Source of the DNA: Thermophilibacter immobilis
GTDB taxonomy: Bacteria; Actinomycetota; Coriobacteriia; Coriobacteriales; Atopobiaceae
Direction of reading: 5' to 3'
NCBI RefSeq assembly: GCF_015277515.1
Contig: NZ_CP063767.1
Span: 1,364,001 to 1,428,000 of the forward strand
DNA length: 64,000 nucleotides
The notes under the pieces are model-generated. The model was given only the letters and a program-made list of their open reading frames with translations. It did no database searches and was not told the DNA's origin. Below, one piece after another: positions 24,062 to 32,395 of this stretch; positions within the stretch are counted from its first letter, which is position 1; every line of letters begins with the position of its first letter. The translations under genes and the position numbers were made by a program.

Positions 24062-25303
24062 CTAAGAGAGATCGCGATACTTGAGGTAGAAGAGGGCCCC
24101 CATGACGGCGATGATGGCGGAGGCCCCGAAGAGCACCGCCTGCACGCCGAGGGCCTCGGCGAGGAAGGGTGCCACGAGCAGGGGGAGCACCCCTGCGCTC
24201 ATGAGGCCGAGGCGCGTGAAGCCCATCACGCGACCGAGGTACTCCATGGGCGTCGCCTCCTGCACGAGCACGGTCTCGGCGGGCTCCTCGATGCCAAAGG
24301 CGAGCCCCGTGATGGCCTGGCCCACGATCGCGACGGTCAGGATGCCGGTACCGGTGTAGACCATCGACCCCACGCCCACGAAGAAGAGGGAGCCCAGCAA
24401 GAGGCCCATGGTGATTTTTCTGGCGTTGACGCGGGTGAGCAGGAAGGCGCCCACGCTCGACCCCACCCCGCTGACGGCGGAGAGGATGCCCAGCCACACG
24501 ATGTCCACCTGCAGCACGTCTCTATAAAAGAGCGACTCCAGCGAGTCGAAGGCGCCAAAGGCAAAGAAGCCGAGAAACCCCGCAAGGAAGAGCACGCGCA
24601 AAAAGCGGGAGCCAAAGACGATGCGCGCGCCCTCGCGCATGCCGTTGAGCATGCCGATGCGCCCCTCGCGATCGCCGGCCCCGCGCTCGGGGACCACCTG
24701 CTCGCGACAGCCCCACGTGAGGGCGAAGGCGACAGCCATGCATGCCGCCATGAAAAAGTAGACGTAGCGCGTGGGAAAGGTCCCCACGAGGGCGGCGCCC
24801 ACGAGGGGGCCGATCGTGAAGGCGATGTCGCTGTAGAAGACCATGAGGCCGTTCAGGACCGAGAGGCGCTCCTTGCCGCTCACGAGATAGACCGGGTAGG
24901 TCCGCGTGCAGGTGTTGATCGAGCCCCCGCAGAGACCGAGCGCAACCGCCGCGAACACGAGGACGGGAACGGACGGTGGCAGCACGGCCACGACCAGGCT
25001 CACGACCACGACTGCGGCGAGCGTGCCCAGCGCCGTGCGACGAGGGCCGTAGCGATCGATCACGGGGCCGGACGCGGCGTTGGCGAGCGCGGTCGCTAGG
25101 TTGCGCGCCAAGGTGATGGCCGCGATCACAAAGGCGTCGGCCGCGAGGTCGTAGGTGGCCATGCCGATGAGCCCGAGGAAGTAGACCGCGTTGTTGGCGC
25201 ACCACTGCAAGGACTCCAGGGCGATGAGGCGAACCTCGGGCGAGGTCAGGGGCTCGCGCGCAAGGCGCTCCGCACGCCGTGCTGCCTTGTCTTCTCGCGT
25301 CAT
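24062..25303 (-). CDS. Major facilitator superfamily transporter
   Basis: 413 aa from ATG 25303 (GGGGAAGG ribosome site); a TTG six codons upstream is less likely. About twelve hydrophobic segments with a central loop (about 200-220, REQVVPERGAGDREGRIG). The loop between helices 2 and 3 carries DRYGPRRTALG, the MFS motif A equivalent, and the second half repeats it as NARKITMG. Probably a proton-driven exporter; substrate unknown. It follows the PTS operon after 144 bp with no strong terminator visible, so it may be cotranscribed. Confidence 0.85.
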   Translation of the reverse strand: MTREDKAARRAERLAREPLTSPEVRLIALESLQWCANNAVYFLGLIGMATYDLAADAFVIAAITLARNLATALANAASGPVIDRYGPRRTALGTLAAVVVVSLVVAVLPPSVPVLVFAAVALGLCGGSINTCTRTYPVYLVSGKERLSVLNGLMVFYSDIAFTIGPLVGAALVGTFPTRYVYFFMAACMAVAFALTWGCREQVVPERGAGDREGRIGMLNGMREGARIVFGSRFLRVLFLAGFLGFFAFGAFDSLESLFYRDVLQVDIVWLGILSAVSGVGSSVGAFLLTRVNARKITMGLLLGSLFFVGVGSMVYTGTGILTVAIVGQAITGLAFGIEEPAETVLVQEATPMEYLGRVMGFTRLGLMSAGVLPLLVAPFLAEALGVQAVLFGASAIIAVMGALFYLKYRDLS

Positions 25304-25447
25304 ACGCACCCTTCCCCGCAAAGCTCGTTTTTGCCGACAAGCCCGTGAACCGTTCGCCCAGAGCGTCGGGCGCGCGCGGACCTTCCCGCGTGCGCCCGGT
25401 CTCGAAGCCTCTTGAAGCGCGCCACCTCAGAAAAACCGAGTGCCCTC

Positions 25448-26302
25448 CTACTCCATGAAGCCAAAGAACGCGGCAATGACGCCGAAGGCCATGGTGCCCA
25501 GGATAAGCCACACGGGGCTGATCTTCTTGGAGAGCAGCCAGTAGTAGATTCCCATGAAGCCAAGGCCCACGATGCCGGGCATGATACCGTCCAGGACGTC
25601 CTGCAGAGTCGTCGCGGCATCGCCGATGCCGAACTCGACGCTGATGGTGGCCCAGAACATGTCCTTGGTCATGGACCCGATCACCATGCAGCCCACGATG
25701 CCCGCGATCTGCATAATCACATCCATGAGGCCGCTCTTCTCGGCACCGGTGAGCAGGTCGACGCCGACCTCGTAGCCCTTCTGGACGCCCCAGATGCGCA
25801 GCCAGAAGGCGGGGACGTTGTAGATGAGCAGGTAGACGATGGGTCCGAGGGGATTGCCCGACTGGCACAAGGAGATGCCCAGGGCGACGGCCACGATGCG
25901 GATGCAGGTGAGGAAGATGGAGTCGCCGATCCCGGACAGGGGACCCATCAGGGCGGCCTTGACCTCGTTGACGGACTCGGGCTCGAGCTCGCCCTTGGCG
26001 ATCTTCTCCTCCATGGAGATCGCGATGCCGCCGACGAAGGGGGCGATCTGCGGCGTGATGTTGAAGAAGGCGACGTGGCGCTCGAGCGCCTTGGCATAGC
26101 CCTCGGGGTCGTCGCGATAGATCTTCTTCAGCATCTTCATGATCATGAGACAGAAGGCGATGCCCATCTGGTTGGCATAGGTCCACGAGAACTCCATGCC
26201 CAGGGAACCAACGTTGACCGCGGACCGCACGAGGTCCTGATGGGTGATCACGCGCTCATTGTCCTTGAGCTCCGTGGGGGTCGTGTTATCAGAAGTCATC
26301 AT
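25448..26302 (-). CDS. PTS mannose-family Enzyme IID
   Basis: 284 aa from ATG 26302, within the end of the EIIC gene; GGGAG lies 6 bp before it. Family signature: NVGSLGMEFSWTYANQMGIAFCLMIMKML near the N terminus and GPLSGIGDSIF in the middle, followed by several membrane segments in the last 140 residues. EIID and EIIC form the channel that brings the sugar in as it is phosphorylated by EIIB. It is the last gene of the seven-gene catabolic operon. Confidence 0.93.
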   Translation of the reverse strand: MMTSDNTTPTELKDNERVITHQDLVRSAVNVGSLGMEFSWTYANQMGIAFCLMIMKMLKKIYRDDPEGYAKALERHVAFFNITPQIAPFVGGIAISMEEKIAKGELEPESVNEVKAALMGPLSGIGDSIFLTCIRIVAVALGISLCQSGNPLGPIVYLLIYNVPAFWLRIWGVQKGYEVGVDLLTGAEKSGLMDVIMQIAGIVGCMVIGSMTKDMFWATISVEFGIGDAATTLQDVLDGIMPGIVGLGFMGIYYWLLSKKISPVWLILGTMAFGVIAAFFGFME

Positions 26303-27059
26303 CGTCATCTCCCTCTGCCGCGAGCGCGGGCTTGCGCTGGTCAAAGATGCCGGCCTTCTCGATGCCGATGATCACGGCTATCAGGGCGACGCCGAGCACC
26401 GGGATGTTGGCGTATGCCGTGAGCAAGAAGCCCAGGAAGAAGAAGGGCATGAGGGACTTCGTGAAGATCATGCGACCGAGCATGGCAAAGCCCATGACCG
26501 GCAGCATGTTCGCCGCGATGGAAAAGCCGGTGAGCACGAAATCCGGCACGACGTCAAGGACCCATCCCACGGCGTCGGAGCCAAAGTAGACCGCCGCGTA
26601 GATGACAGCGAACTTGATGGGGACGTAGATGAGGGCGATGAGCCAGTGGAGCCCCACGATCTTCTTGTCCTGCCCGGCGGCGGCGTACGTGGGGGCAAGG
26701 CCGCTCAGACCGTTGGTCACGGGCGAGAACAGGTTGCTCAGGGCAATCATGATGGAGCCGATGGGCATGGCGAGAGCCACGGCCGTCTCGGCGTCGAAGC
26801 CGAGAAGGATCGCGTAGGCCGTGCAGAGAATGCCCGCCGAGGTGGCGTCGGGCGGCACGTAGGCCCCGATGGAGACCGAGCCCAGGAAGAGCAGCTCGAG
26901 GCTCGCGCCAAGCGTCAGCCCCATCTGCACGTCACCCAGCAGCAGTCCCACCACAGGTGCCACGACGATGGGCCTGAAGCCGTACAAGGTACCGAACTGA
27001 TAGTCGAAGCTGCCAAACACAAGATCGACGAATGCGCATATCAGCGCTGGTCCAAACAT
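26289..27059 (-). CDS. PTS mannose-family Enzyme IIC
   Basis: 256 aa with seven or so membrane helices. Diagnostic segments are RPIVVAPVVGLLLGDVQMGLTLGASLELLFLGSVSIGAYVPPDA near the N terminus. The C-terminal tail ends in a DDDDDF cluster that overlaps the EIID start. AAGGAGGGA precedes the ATG. With EIID it makes the membrane channel of the sugar PTS. Confidence 0.93.
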   Translation of the reverse strand: MFGPALICAFVDLVFGSFDYQFGTLYGFRPIVVAPVVGLLLGDVQMGLTLGASLELLFLGSVSIGAYVPPDATSAGILCTAYAILLGFDAETAVALAMPIGSIMIALSNLFSPVTNGLSGLAPTYAAAGQDKKIVGLHWLIALIYVPIKFAVIYAAVYFGSDAVGWVLDVVPDFVLTGFSIAANMLPVMGFAMLGRMIFTKSLMPFFFLGFLLTAYANIPVLGVALIAVIIGIEKAGIFDQRKPALAAEGDDDDDF

Positions 27060-27103
27060 AGTCCCTCCTTATTCTGTCTCACTGCGATGTCCGACACGCC
27101 TGC

Positions 27104-27574
27104 TCAGAGGAGTCGTGCCACGTTTACCTTGGAGTCATCCGCAAGGGCGCGGTACTCGAGCTCGATGCCGCGCGCGTCAAGCTCCCTGAGCATCTCGACG
27201 TCGGACTCCTCAAGGAAAATCTGCCGTGTCACCTCCCTCGTAGTGGGCGTCTCCTTTGTGTTGCCGAGGTTGATGCTCCTGATCTGCGGGCAGCCGTCAA
27301 CCAGCTGCTTGGCCTCGGCGAGGGTCTGGACGCAGATGATCATGCGGTACTTGTCCGTGACGCCGGAGTTGATGGCCTCGATGGCGTGGGCCATGTCCTT
27401 GATGACGAGCTTGCAGCCGCGTGGCTTGCCCAGCTTCAGGGTGGTGCGCCAGACGTTGTCGTTGGCCACCTTGTCTCCCACGATGAAGATGCAGTCGGCA
27501 CGAAGCGCCGAGGTCCACGTCACGGCCACCTGGCCATGGAGCAGGCGGTGGTCGACTCGCAGCAGTTGAATCAT
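27104..27574 (-). CDS. PTS mannose-family Enzyme IIB
   Basis: 156 aa. The phosphorylated histidine sits in RVDHRLLHGQVAVTW (His 14). The rest (DCIFIVGDKVANDNVW, INLGNTKETPTTREVTRQIFL, LRELDARGIELEYRALADD) follows the EIIB pattern of mannose/sorbose-type systems. It moves phosphate from EIIA to the incoming sugar. Cytoplasmic; lies 28 bp after EIIA and 44 bp before EIIC. Confidence 0.94.
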   Translation of the reverse strand: MIQLLRVDHRLLHGQVAVTWTSALRADCIFIVGDKVANDNVWRTTLKLGKPRGCKLVIKDMAHAIEAINSGVTDKYRMIICVQTLAEAKQLVDGCPQIRSINLGNTKETPTTREVTRQIFLEESDVEMLRELDARGIELEYRALADDSKVNVARLL

Positions 27575-27602
27575 TTCTTATCCTTTCCTCGGGGCGGGGC
27601 GC

Positions 27603-28025
27603 CTAGAACTCCTCGTCGGCGTCCACGCCGGGCAGGGCGTCGTTGCAGTAGGCCGGCCTTACCTCGTCGCTCGACACGAGCTCGCGCAAAAAGGGCGCCA
27701 GGTCCTCGCTGTCGTCAAGGCCCAGCACGAGCGTGAGCAGCAGGGGCAGGTTCATGTTGGTGAGCAGGTGAACGCGGGGTCGGCGCTGGACGAGCTGGAG
27801 GAACTCGTTGTTGACGCTTCCGCCGAGAAGGTCGGTGCAGACGACGACCTCGTCTGCGTCCGGGATGGCGTCGAGCTCACGCTGGGCGAGGACGGCCACG
27901 TCGTTGTTGCCGTCGACGAAGCAGGAGAGGGTGCGGACGTCGCAGGGCGTGCCCGCGAGCAGCTCGACGCTCTGTGCGATGCCCTGCGCGAAGTGCGCGT
28001 GCGAGGCTATGACGACGTGTCTCAT
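27603..28025 (-). CDS. PTS mannose-family Enzyme IIA
   Basis: 140 aa. Begins MRHVVIASHAHFAQGIAQSVELL, with the active histidine in the SHAHFAQG loop (about residue 10), and has the TDLLGGSVNNE segment typical of EIIA(Man). It receives phosphate from HPr. It overlaps the end of the epimerase gene by 4 bp (ATGA), so the sugar enzymes and PTS are translated together. Confidence 0.93.
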   Translation of the reverse strand: MRHVVIASHAHFAQGIAQSVELLAGTPCDVRTLSCFVDGNNDVAVLAQRELDAIPDADEVVVCTDLLGGSVNNEFLQLVQRRPRVHLLTNMNLPLLLTLVLGLDDSEDLAPFLRELVSSDEVRPAYCNDALPGVDADEEF

Positions 28026-28873
28026 GGCAGGAGCTCCCTTATCGCCTCGTGGTAGCGGGACATCGTCCGCGCGTCGGCTGCCGCGGGATCCGCGAAGTGC
28101 TCGGAGTCCACCGTCTCCACGGAGAGGAACCCCTCGTAGCCCCGTGCCCTGAAGCGCGCGAGATCTGCGGCCATGTCTCGCTTTCCGTCCCCCCAGGCCA
28201 CGTGCGACCAGTCCCCGCAGTCAACGAAGTGGGCATGGATGACGTCGGAGCCAAAGACGTCGAAGTAGTCGTCGATGGTCTCCCCGGCCGCCCACATGGC
28301 GCCCGTGTCGAGGCACACCTTGAGGGCGGGGCTCTTGGCTTCCTCTATGAGGCGGGAGAGCTCGGCAGTCGTGTGCACGAGGTTCGTCTCGGACTCCTGA
28401 AGCGCCTCGATGGCGATGGGCATGCCCTGGTGCTGTGCGTAGGAGCCGATCCGATGCAGCATGGCCACGCTGCGCTCCCAGGCGTCGGCGCGTGGCTCGT
28501 CGAGATAGCCCCATCCGCTGGTGGCCACGACCTGATGGGCGCCCAGCTCGCAGGCCACGTCGATGACGTTGCGAAAGTAGGAGCAGGTACGCTCTCTCAT
28601 CCGGCGGTCGCGAGAGGCCATGTTGTACGGCTTGGGGCTGGTTTGCTCCGGGCAAACTCCGATGACCTTGACCCCGTAGTGGCGCTCGAGGGCCTTGATC
28701 TCCTCGAGGGAGTCATGGCCCTGATAGTCCACGAAGTAGTGCATGGGGCCCGTCCAGAGCTCGCATGCCTCGTAGCCGGCATCGTGCGCGCCGGCGAAGA
28801 AGCCCTCGAGCCCAAAGAATCGATACTCGCAGTTCATCGCACTCAGGGGGGCGATGTCATGGTGTTCGCTCAT
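28022..28873 (-). CDS. TIM-barrel sugar isomerase/epimerase (FrlC-like)
   Basis: 283 aa of the xylose isomerase-like TIM-barrel (AP endonuclease 2) fold. Metal-binding residues can be placed at E of IAIEALQESE, D of VCLDTGAMW, H of VIHAHFVDCGDW and E of FLSVETV. In fructoselysine operons a homologue (FrlC) epimerises psicoselysine and fructoselysine; here the neighbouring SIS deglycase makes that role plausible, by inference. An alternative is a tagatose/psicose 3-epimerase. Start ATG 28873. Confidence 0.82.
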   Translation of the reverse strand: MSEHHDIAPLSAMNCEYRFFGLEGFFAGAHDAGYEACELWTGPMHYFVDYQGHDSLEEIKALERHYGVKVIGVCPEQTSPKPYNMASRDRRMRERTCSYFRNVIDVACELGAHQVVATSGWGYLDEPRADAWERSVAMLHRIGSYAQHQGMPIAIEALQESETNLVHTTAELSRLIEEAKSPALKVCLDTGAMWAAGETIDDYFDVFGSDVIHAHFVDCGDWSHVAWGDGKRDMAADLARFRARGYEGFLSVETVDSEHFADPAAADARTMSRYHEAIRELLP

Positions 28874-28930
28874 CGCTACCTTCTTTTGAGAAAGCTCTTG
28901 TGAGAAAATGGCAGGGGACCCGGCGCAGCC

Positions 28931-29590
28931 CTAGGCCCCGAGAAGGGCCTGCTGCTCCTGGGTGATCTGGATGGCGGCACTGGCCCCCAGGACGGACGCG
29001 CCCGCGGCCAGGAACTCCTGGGCCTGTTGATAGGTGCGGATGCCCCCTGCGGCCTTGATCTGGACCTCGTCGCCCAGAAGGGACTTCATGAGCTTCACCT
29101 TGTCGAGCTCGGCGCCCTTGAAGCTCTCGCCCGTCGACGTCTTGAGGCAGGTGGGCCTGCAGGCGAGCGCGATCTCGCAGACCCTGGTGAGGCACTCCTC
29201 GTCCATCTTGCAGGTCTCGATGATGATCTTGGCGTCTATGTGGCGGTCGCGGCAGAAGAGGGCGATCTCGGTCATCTGTCGCTCCAGGTAGTCGTAGAGG
29301 CGGTGCTCGACGGCATGCTGGTTGAGGATCCCCTCTATCTCGCGAAATCCCACGCGGTACTGGTCCTCGAAGTCGGCGAGCTGGGCCTCCACGCTCTCCT
29401 CGCCGTTGGGAAAGTCGCAGTAGCCGGCCACGATGACGTCGGAGTCCAACAGGTAGTCACGCGCCTGCTCGAACTCGAAGCGATTCGCGAAGACGCAGCG
29501 AAAGTCATGCTCCTTGGCCTTCTGCAGGTACTGATCGAACGTGTCTTCGGGGGCTTGGATGTAGTCAATAAGACGATTGATGCTAATCAT
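28931..29590 (-). CDS. DeoC-like class I aldolase
   Basis: 219 aa from ATG 29590, with GGGAGG just upstream; the longer frame runs into a non-coding arginine-rich stretch. The C-terminal half is clearly deoxyribose-phosphate aldolase: CLKTSTGESFKGAELDKV (Schiff-base lysine), VQIKAAGGIRTYQQAQEFLAAGA (second lysine) and LGASAA. The N-terminal half (MISINRLIDYIQAPEDTF...) is more divergent, consistent with a different substrate. In this operon it could split a phosphorylated product of the deglycase or epimerase; that is inference. Confidence 0.8.
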   Translation of the reverse strand: MISINRLIDYIQAPEDTFDQYLQKAKEHDFRCVFANRFEFEQARDYLLDSDVIVAGYCDFPNGEESVEAQLADFEDQYRVGFREIEGILNQHAVEHRLYDYLERQMTEIALFCRDRHIDAKIIIETCKMDEECLTRVCEIALACRPTCLKTSTGESFKGAELDKVKLMKSLLGDEVQIKAAGGIRTYQQAQEFLAAGASVLGASAAIQITQEQQALLGA

Positions 29591-29666
29591 GAGGAGCCTC
29601 CCGCTCGGGCGCTGCCCTGCGCGGCGGGGCGACGATGACGCCGGTGCCCCGCCGCGGCAGTGCCTC

Positions 29667-30728
29667 CTAGTAGTCGAACTGGTGGTAGTAGCGACGATAC
29701 TGAAGGTTGTGCTTGGTGACGGTCTCGTAGTAGCGGCTGACGCGGTCGGTGACCAGCACCGTGAGGATCCACGGGGAGACGATGACGCGAAACTCCGGGT
29801 CGAGGCCCTCAATGGCGTACTCGGCGGTGTCGATCACGACGACGTCGTCGTCTCCCGTGACGCCGCTCTTGAGGAAGGCCTCGACGCGGTTGTCGAGCGC
29901 GCGGTACTCGTCCTCGCCCTTGAAGAGGATGACGGGAACGCCCGGCTCGACAAGCTCGAGCGTGCCGTGGAAGAAGTCGGCCGAGGTGACGTATCGAGTG
30001 CGCTTCCACTGCATCTCCTCGAGGATGCACATGGCGAACAGGATCGTCTCGCCCCACAGGGCGCCGCCTCCGATGAACATCGTGTAGGGGGCCAGGGCGT
30101 ACTTCTTGGCGATCTCCTCGGCCTTGGGCTCGAAGCGCTTGCGGATGTCGAGCAGGTCCGACCAGATGCCCCGGGTCTGCTCGATGAACGCGTCGTACTT
30201 GGGGAAGCACCCGCGGTGGTAGAGCAGGCGCAGGCCGAAGCAGTCGGCGAGGTAGTAGCCGCCCTCGCAGCCGCCGCTGCCATGATCGGAGGCCATCTGG
30301 ACGCAGTTCTCTGCCCCGGCCGCCTGGCCGATGGGCCCCTCGGGCTTGGTCATGGCGAACACCCGGACGCCCTGCTCCTTCATGGTCGTGATGGCCTGGA
30401 GGATCTCGGGCGTGGTGCCGGAGTCGGAGGCGGTGAGGACCACGGACTTCTCGGTCATCCGCTTGTGACCGGAGACGTTGTACTCGGCGGCGTGGATCAG
30501 GTAGCACTCGAGGTCCTTGTCACCGAACTTGTTCATCATGTACTCGAGCTGCATGAGCTCGTCCCAGGTGCCTCCGACGCCCAGCAGGAACACGGCGTCG
30601 TAGCCCTCCTCGGCGACCTTGTCGGCCAGCGCCGCCATCTTCTTGCCGACCTTGTAGAGCTCCTCGCCGTCCTTCAGGTAGCCCTTCTGGTCAAAGTTCA
30701 TAATCTCGACCTTCTCTGTCTCCTCCAT
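29667..30728 (-). CDS. SIS-domain deglycase, probably fructosamine-6-phosphate type
   Basis: 353 aa from ATG 30728 (AAGGGGA ribosome site); an upstream start would add 17 residues covering the regulatory region. Two SIS domains: first with AVFLLGVGGTWDELMQLEYMM and LTASDSGTTPEILQAITTMK, second with TSADFFHGTLELVEPGVPVILFKGEDE. The tail QYRRYYHQFDY resembles FrlB-type deglycases, which split fructoselysine-6-phosphate or glucoselysine-6-phosphate into glucose-6-phosphate and lysine. Together with a mannose-family PTS and an FrlC-like epimerase this supports Amadori-product use. The exact substrate is not shown. First gene of the operon, behind three operator-like sites. Confidence 0.82.
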   Translation of the reverse strand: MEETEKVEIMNFDQKGYLKDGEELYKVGKKMAALADKVAEEGYDAVFLLGVGGTWDELMQLEYMMNKFGDKDLECYLIHAAEYNVSGHKRMTEKSVVLTASDSGTTPEILQAITTMKEQGVRVFAMTKPEGPIGQAAGAENCVQMASDHGSGGCEGGYYLADCFGLRLLYHRGCFPKYDAFIEQTRGIWSDLLDIRKRFEPKAEEIAKKYALAPYTMFIGGGALWGETILFAMCILEEMQWKRTRYVTSADFFHGTLELVEPGVPVILFKGEDEYRALDNRVEAFLKSGVTGDDDVVVIDTAEYAIEGLDPEFRVIVSPWILTVLVTDRVSRYYETVTKHNLQYRRYYHQFDY

Positions 30729-30766
30729 AGCTCCCCTTCCCGAGAGAAAGATATATGAGTGGAATG

Positions 30767-30858
30767 TTTTAAATACCACTTCCCACGTGAAAGAGATTAG
30801 GTGTTTTTAATACCAATATTCTCACGAGAAGGCGCGTCTTCGTGAGCGGTATTAAAAA
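30767..30858 (-). promoter_or_regulatory. Three GntR-type operator sites before the catabolic operon
   Basis: An 11-bp AT-rich motif recurs three times: TTTTAAATACC (30767-30777), TTTTTAATACC (30804-30814) and its inverse GGTATTAAAAA (30848-30858). The last two face each other and enclose a second imperfect inverted repeat (CTCACGAGAAGG / CGTCTTCGTGAG). The area is strikingly AT-rich against its surroundings and lies between the GntR genes and the deglycase, as expected for operators and promoter of this operon. Confidence 0.65.
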
Positions 30859-30923
30859 GCTACTAAACGGCATGTGCGAGAGGGATGGGAAACGGCGCCC
30901 GCACCCGCCGGGGCAGGCGGATC

Positions 30924-31670
30924 CTACACGTACGAGCTGTACACGCCCGTCGCGCCGTCCGAGACGGACGTGGCGTGCTCGAGCACGCGCCCCTCGGCGT
31001 CGTAGCTCAGGCAGTCGAGCAGGAGCGCGGGCTCGCCCGCGTCGAGGCGCAGGATCTGGGCGTCTCTTGCCGTGAGGGAGACGACCTCGAGGTACTCGAG
31101 CGCCTTGGTCACGCGATGGCCGCGCAGGGCATAGGCCTCATAGAGGCTGAAGAGCGAGACGTCCACGTCCTCGATGCCGGGAAGCAGGGGGCAGGGTATC
31201 CAGACGTCCTCGATGCTGGCGGGGACGCCCCCCACGGAGTTGAGGCGTCGCACGTTGTAGAGGGCGTCGTCTTGCTCGATGCCGAAGAGCGACGCGTAGT
31301 AGGGGCCGGCCTCGCGCACGACCCGGTGCAGGATGCGAACGGAGGCCTCGCGGTGCTCGAGTCGCATGCTCTCGCGAAAGCCCAGGGGACCCTCCTCGCA
31401 CGAGGGGGCGGCCCGGGTGACGAAGGTACCCCTCCCCTGGACGCGCAGGACTGACCCGTCCTCGGCGAGCCCGTCGAGGGCTCGGCGCACCGTGAGCCGG
31501 GAGACGCCGTAGCCCTGGGACAGCTCGCTTTCCGAGGGAATCGCCGAGCCGAGGGGATAGGCCCCCTCGTCGATCCCGCGGCGCACGTCGCGGCGTATGC
31601 GGACGTAGGGGGGCAGCGCTGCGGGCTGATTCGCGTCCGGATCGTCACGTCTGTGCTGGGGCGCGCTCAT
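30924..31670 (-). CDS. GntR/HutC-family regulator with UTRA domain (1)
   Basis: 248 aa from ATG 31670, which overlaps the stop of the second GntR gene (ATGA). The N-terminal winged helix is clear: SAIPSESELSQGYGVSRLTVRRALDGLAEDGSVLRVQGRGTFV (about 42-85). The UTRA ligand domain (about 95-245) includes DALYNVRRLNSVGGVPASIEDVWIP and ALLLDCLSYDAEGRVLEHATSV. Such regulators release DNA on binding a sugar phosphate. The nearest target is the operator cluster 65 bp downstream of this gene. Confidence 0.9.
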   Translation of the reverse strand: MSAPQHRRDDPDANQPAALPPYVRIRRDVRRGIDEGAYPLGSAIPSESELSQGYGVSRLTVRRALDGLAEDGSVLRVQGRGTFVTRAAPSCEEGPLGFRESMRLEHREASVRILHRVVREAGPYYASLFGIEQDDALYNVRRLNSVGGVPASIEDVWIPCPLLPGIEDVDVSLFSLYEAYALRGHRVTKALEYLEVVSLTARDAQILRLDAGEPALLLDCLSYDAEGRVLEHATSVSDGATGVYSSYV

Positions 31671-32395
31671 AGGCTCGTGACGCTCGCGATCCGATAGCGG
31701 CCCGGCAGCGTGACCGAGTGCAGGTACTCCACGACGTCGTCTGCCGTCGAGCGCTCCGTGCCGTCGAGGACGAGGGCCGCCTGGCCCTCGCGTGCCTCGA
31801 GCAGGTGGGCCTCCTCGGGCGTGAGGCGGCCCACCGTCACGCGCTCCATGCTGTACACGACGCGGATCGCGTACTCGCTCAGCAGCACCTCGTACAGGGC
31901 GAGCCGCGAGAAGTCGTGGTCCTCCACGCCGGGACACAGCGTGCGGTTGACGTAGGAGTCGTCGATGATGAGCGGCTCCGCGTCCGCCAGGCGCACGCGC
32001 CGCAGGTGGAACAGGGACGTCCCCTCGCGAACCTCGAGCCTCTCGCCCAGCGCCTCGTCCGCGAGGACGACCTGGGCGCACACGACGCGAGACGAGGGCT
32101 CGCGGCCGGCCTGCCTCACGGCCTCGCTGAAGTCGAAGGTGCGCCCCATCACGTTGATGGGGCGCATGCGGGCGACGTAGGTGCCCGAGCCGGGCCTGCT
32201 CTCGAGGACGTGGCGGGAGCGAAGCTGCGCGATGCCCCCGCGAAGCGCCGTGCGGGATACCCCGATCTTCTCGCACAGCTCGCGCTCGGCGGGAAGCCGG
32301 TCGCCGGGCTCGAGCCCGTGGCTCTCGAGGTAGTGCCTGAGGCCCTCCACCGCCTTGTCGCGCGCGGGGGCGCAGGAGAGCTCGCGTGGGTTCAC
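31667..32395 (-). CDS. GntR/HutC-family regulator with UTRA domain (2)
   Basis: 242 aa from GTG 32395, overlapping the stop of the upstream gene as GTGA. Winged helix: GDRLPAERELCEKIGVSRTALRGGIAQLRSRHVLESRPGSGTYV (about 31-75). UTRA part: SLFHLRRVRLADAEPLIIDDSYVN and AALVLDGTERSTADDVVEYLHSVTLPGRYRI. It is clearly related to but different from the next gene, so two repressors may read different signals at the same operon or form mixed dimers. No other likely target lies nearby. Confidence 0.88.
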   Translation of the reverse strand: MNPRELSCAPARDKAVEGLRHYLESHGLEPGDRLPAERELCEKIGVSRTALRGGIAQLRSRHVLESRPGSGTYVARMRPINVMGRTFDFSEAVRQAGREPSSRVVCAQVVLADEALGERLEVREGTSLFHLRRVRLADAEPLIIDDSYVNRTLCPGVEDHDFSRLALYEVLLSEYAIRVVYSMERVTVGRLTPEEAHLLEAREGQAALVLDGTERSTADDVVEYLHSVTLPGRYRIASVTSL

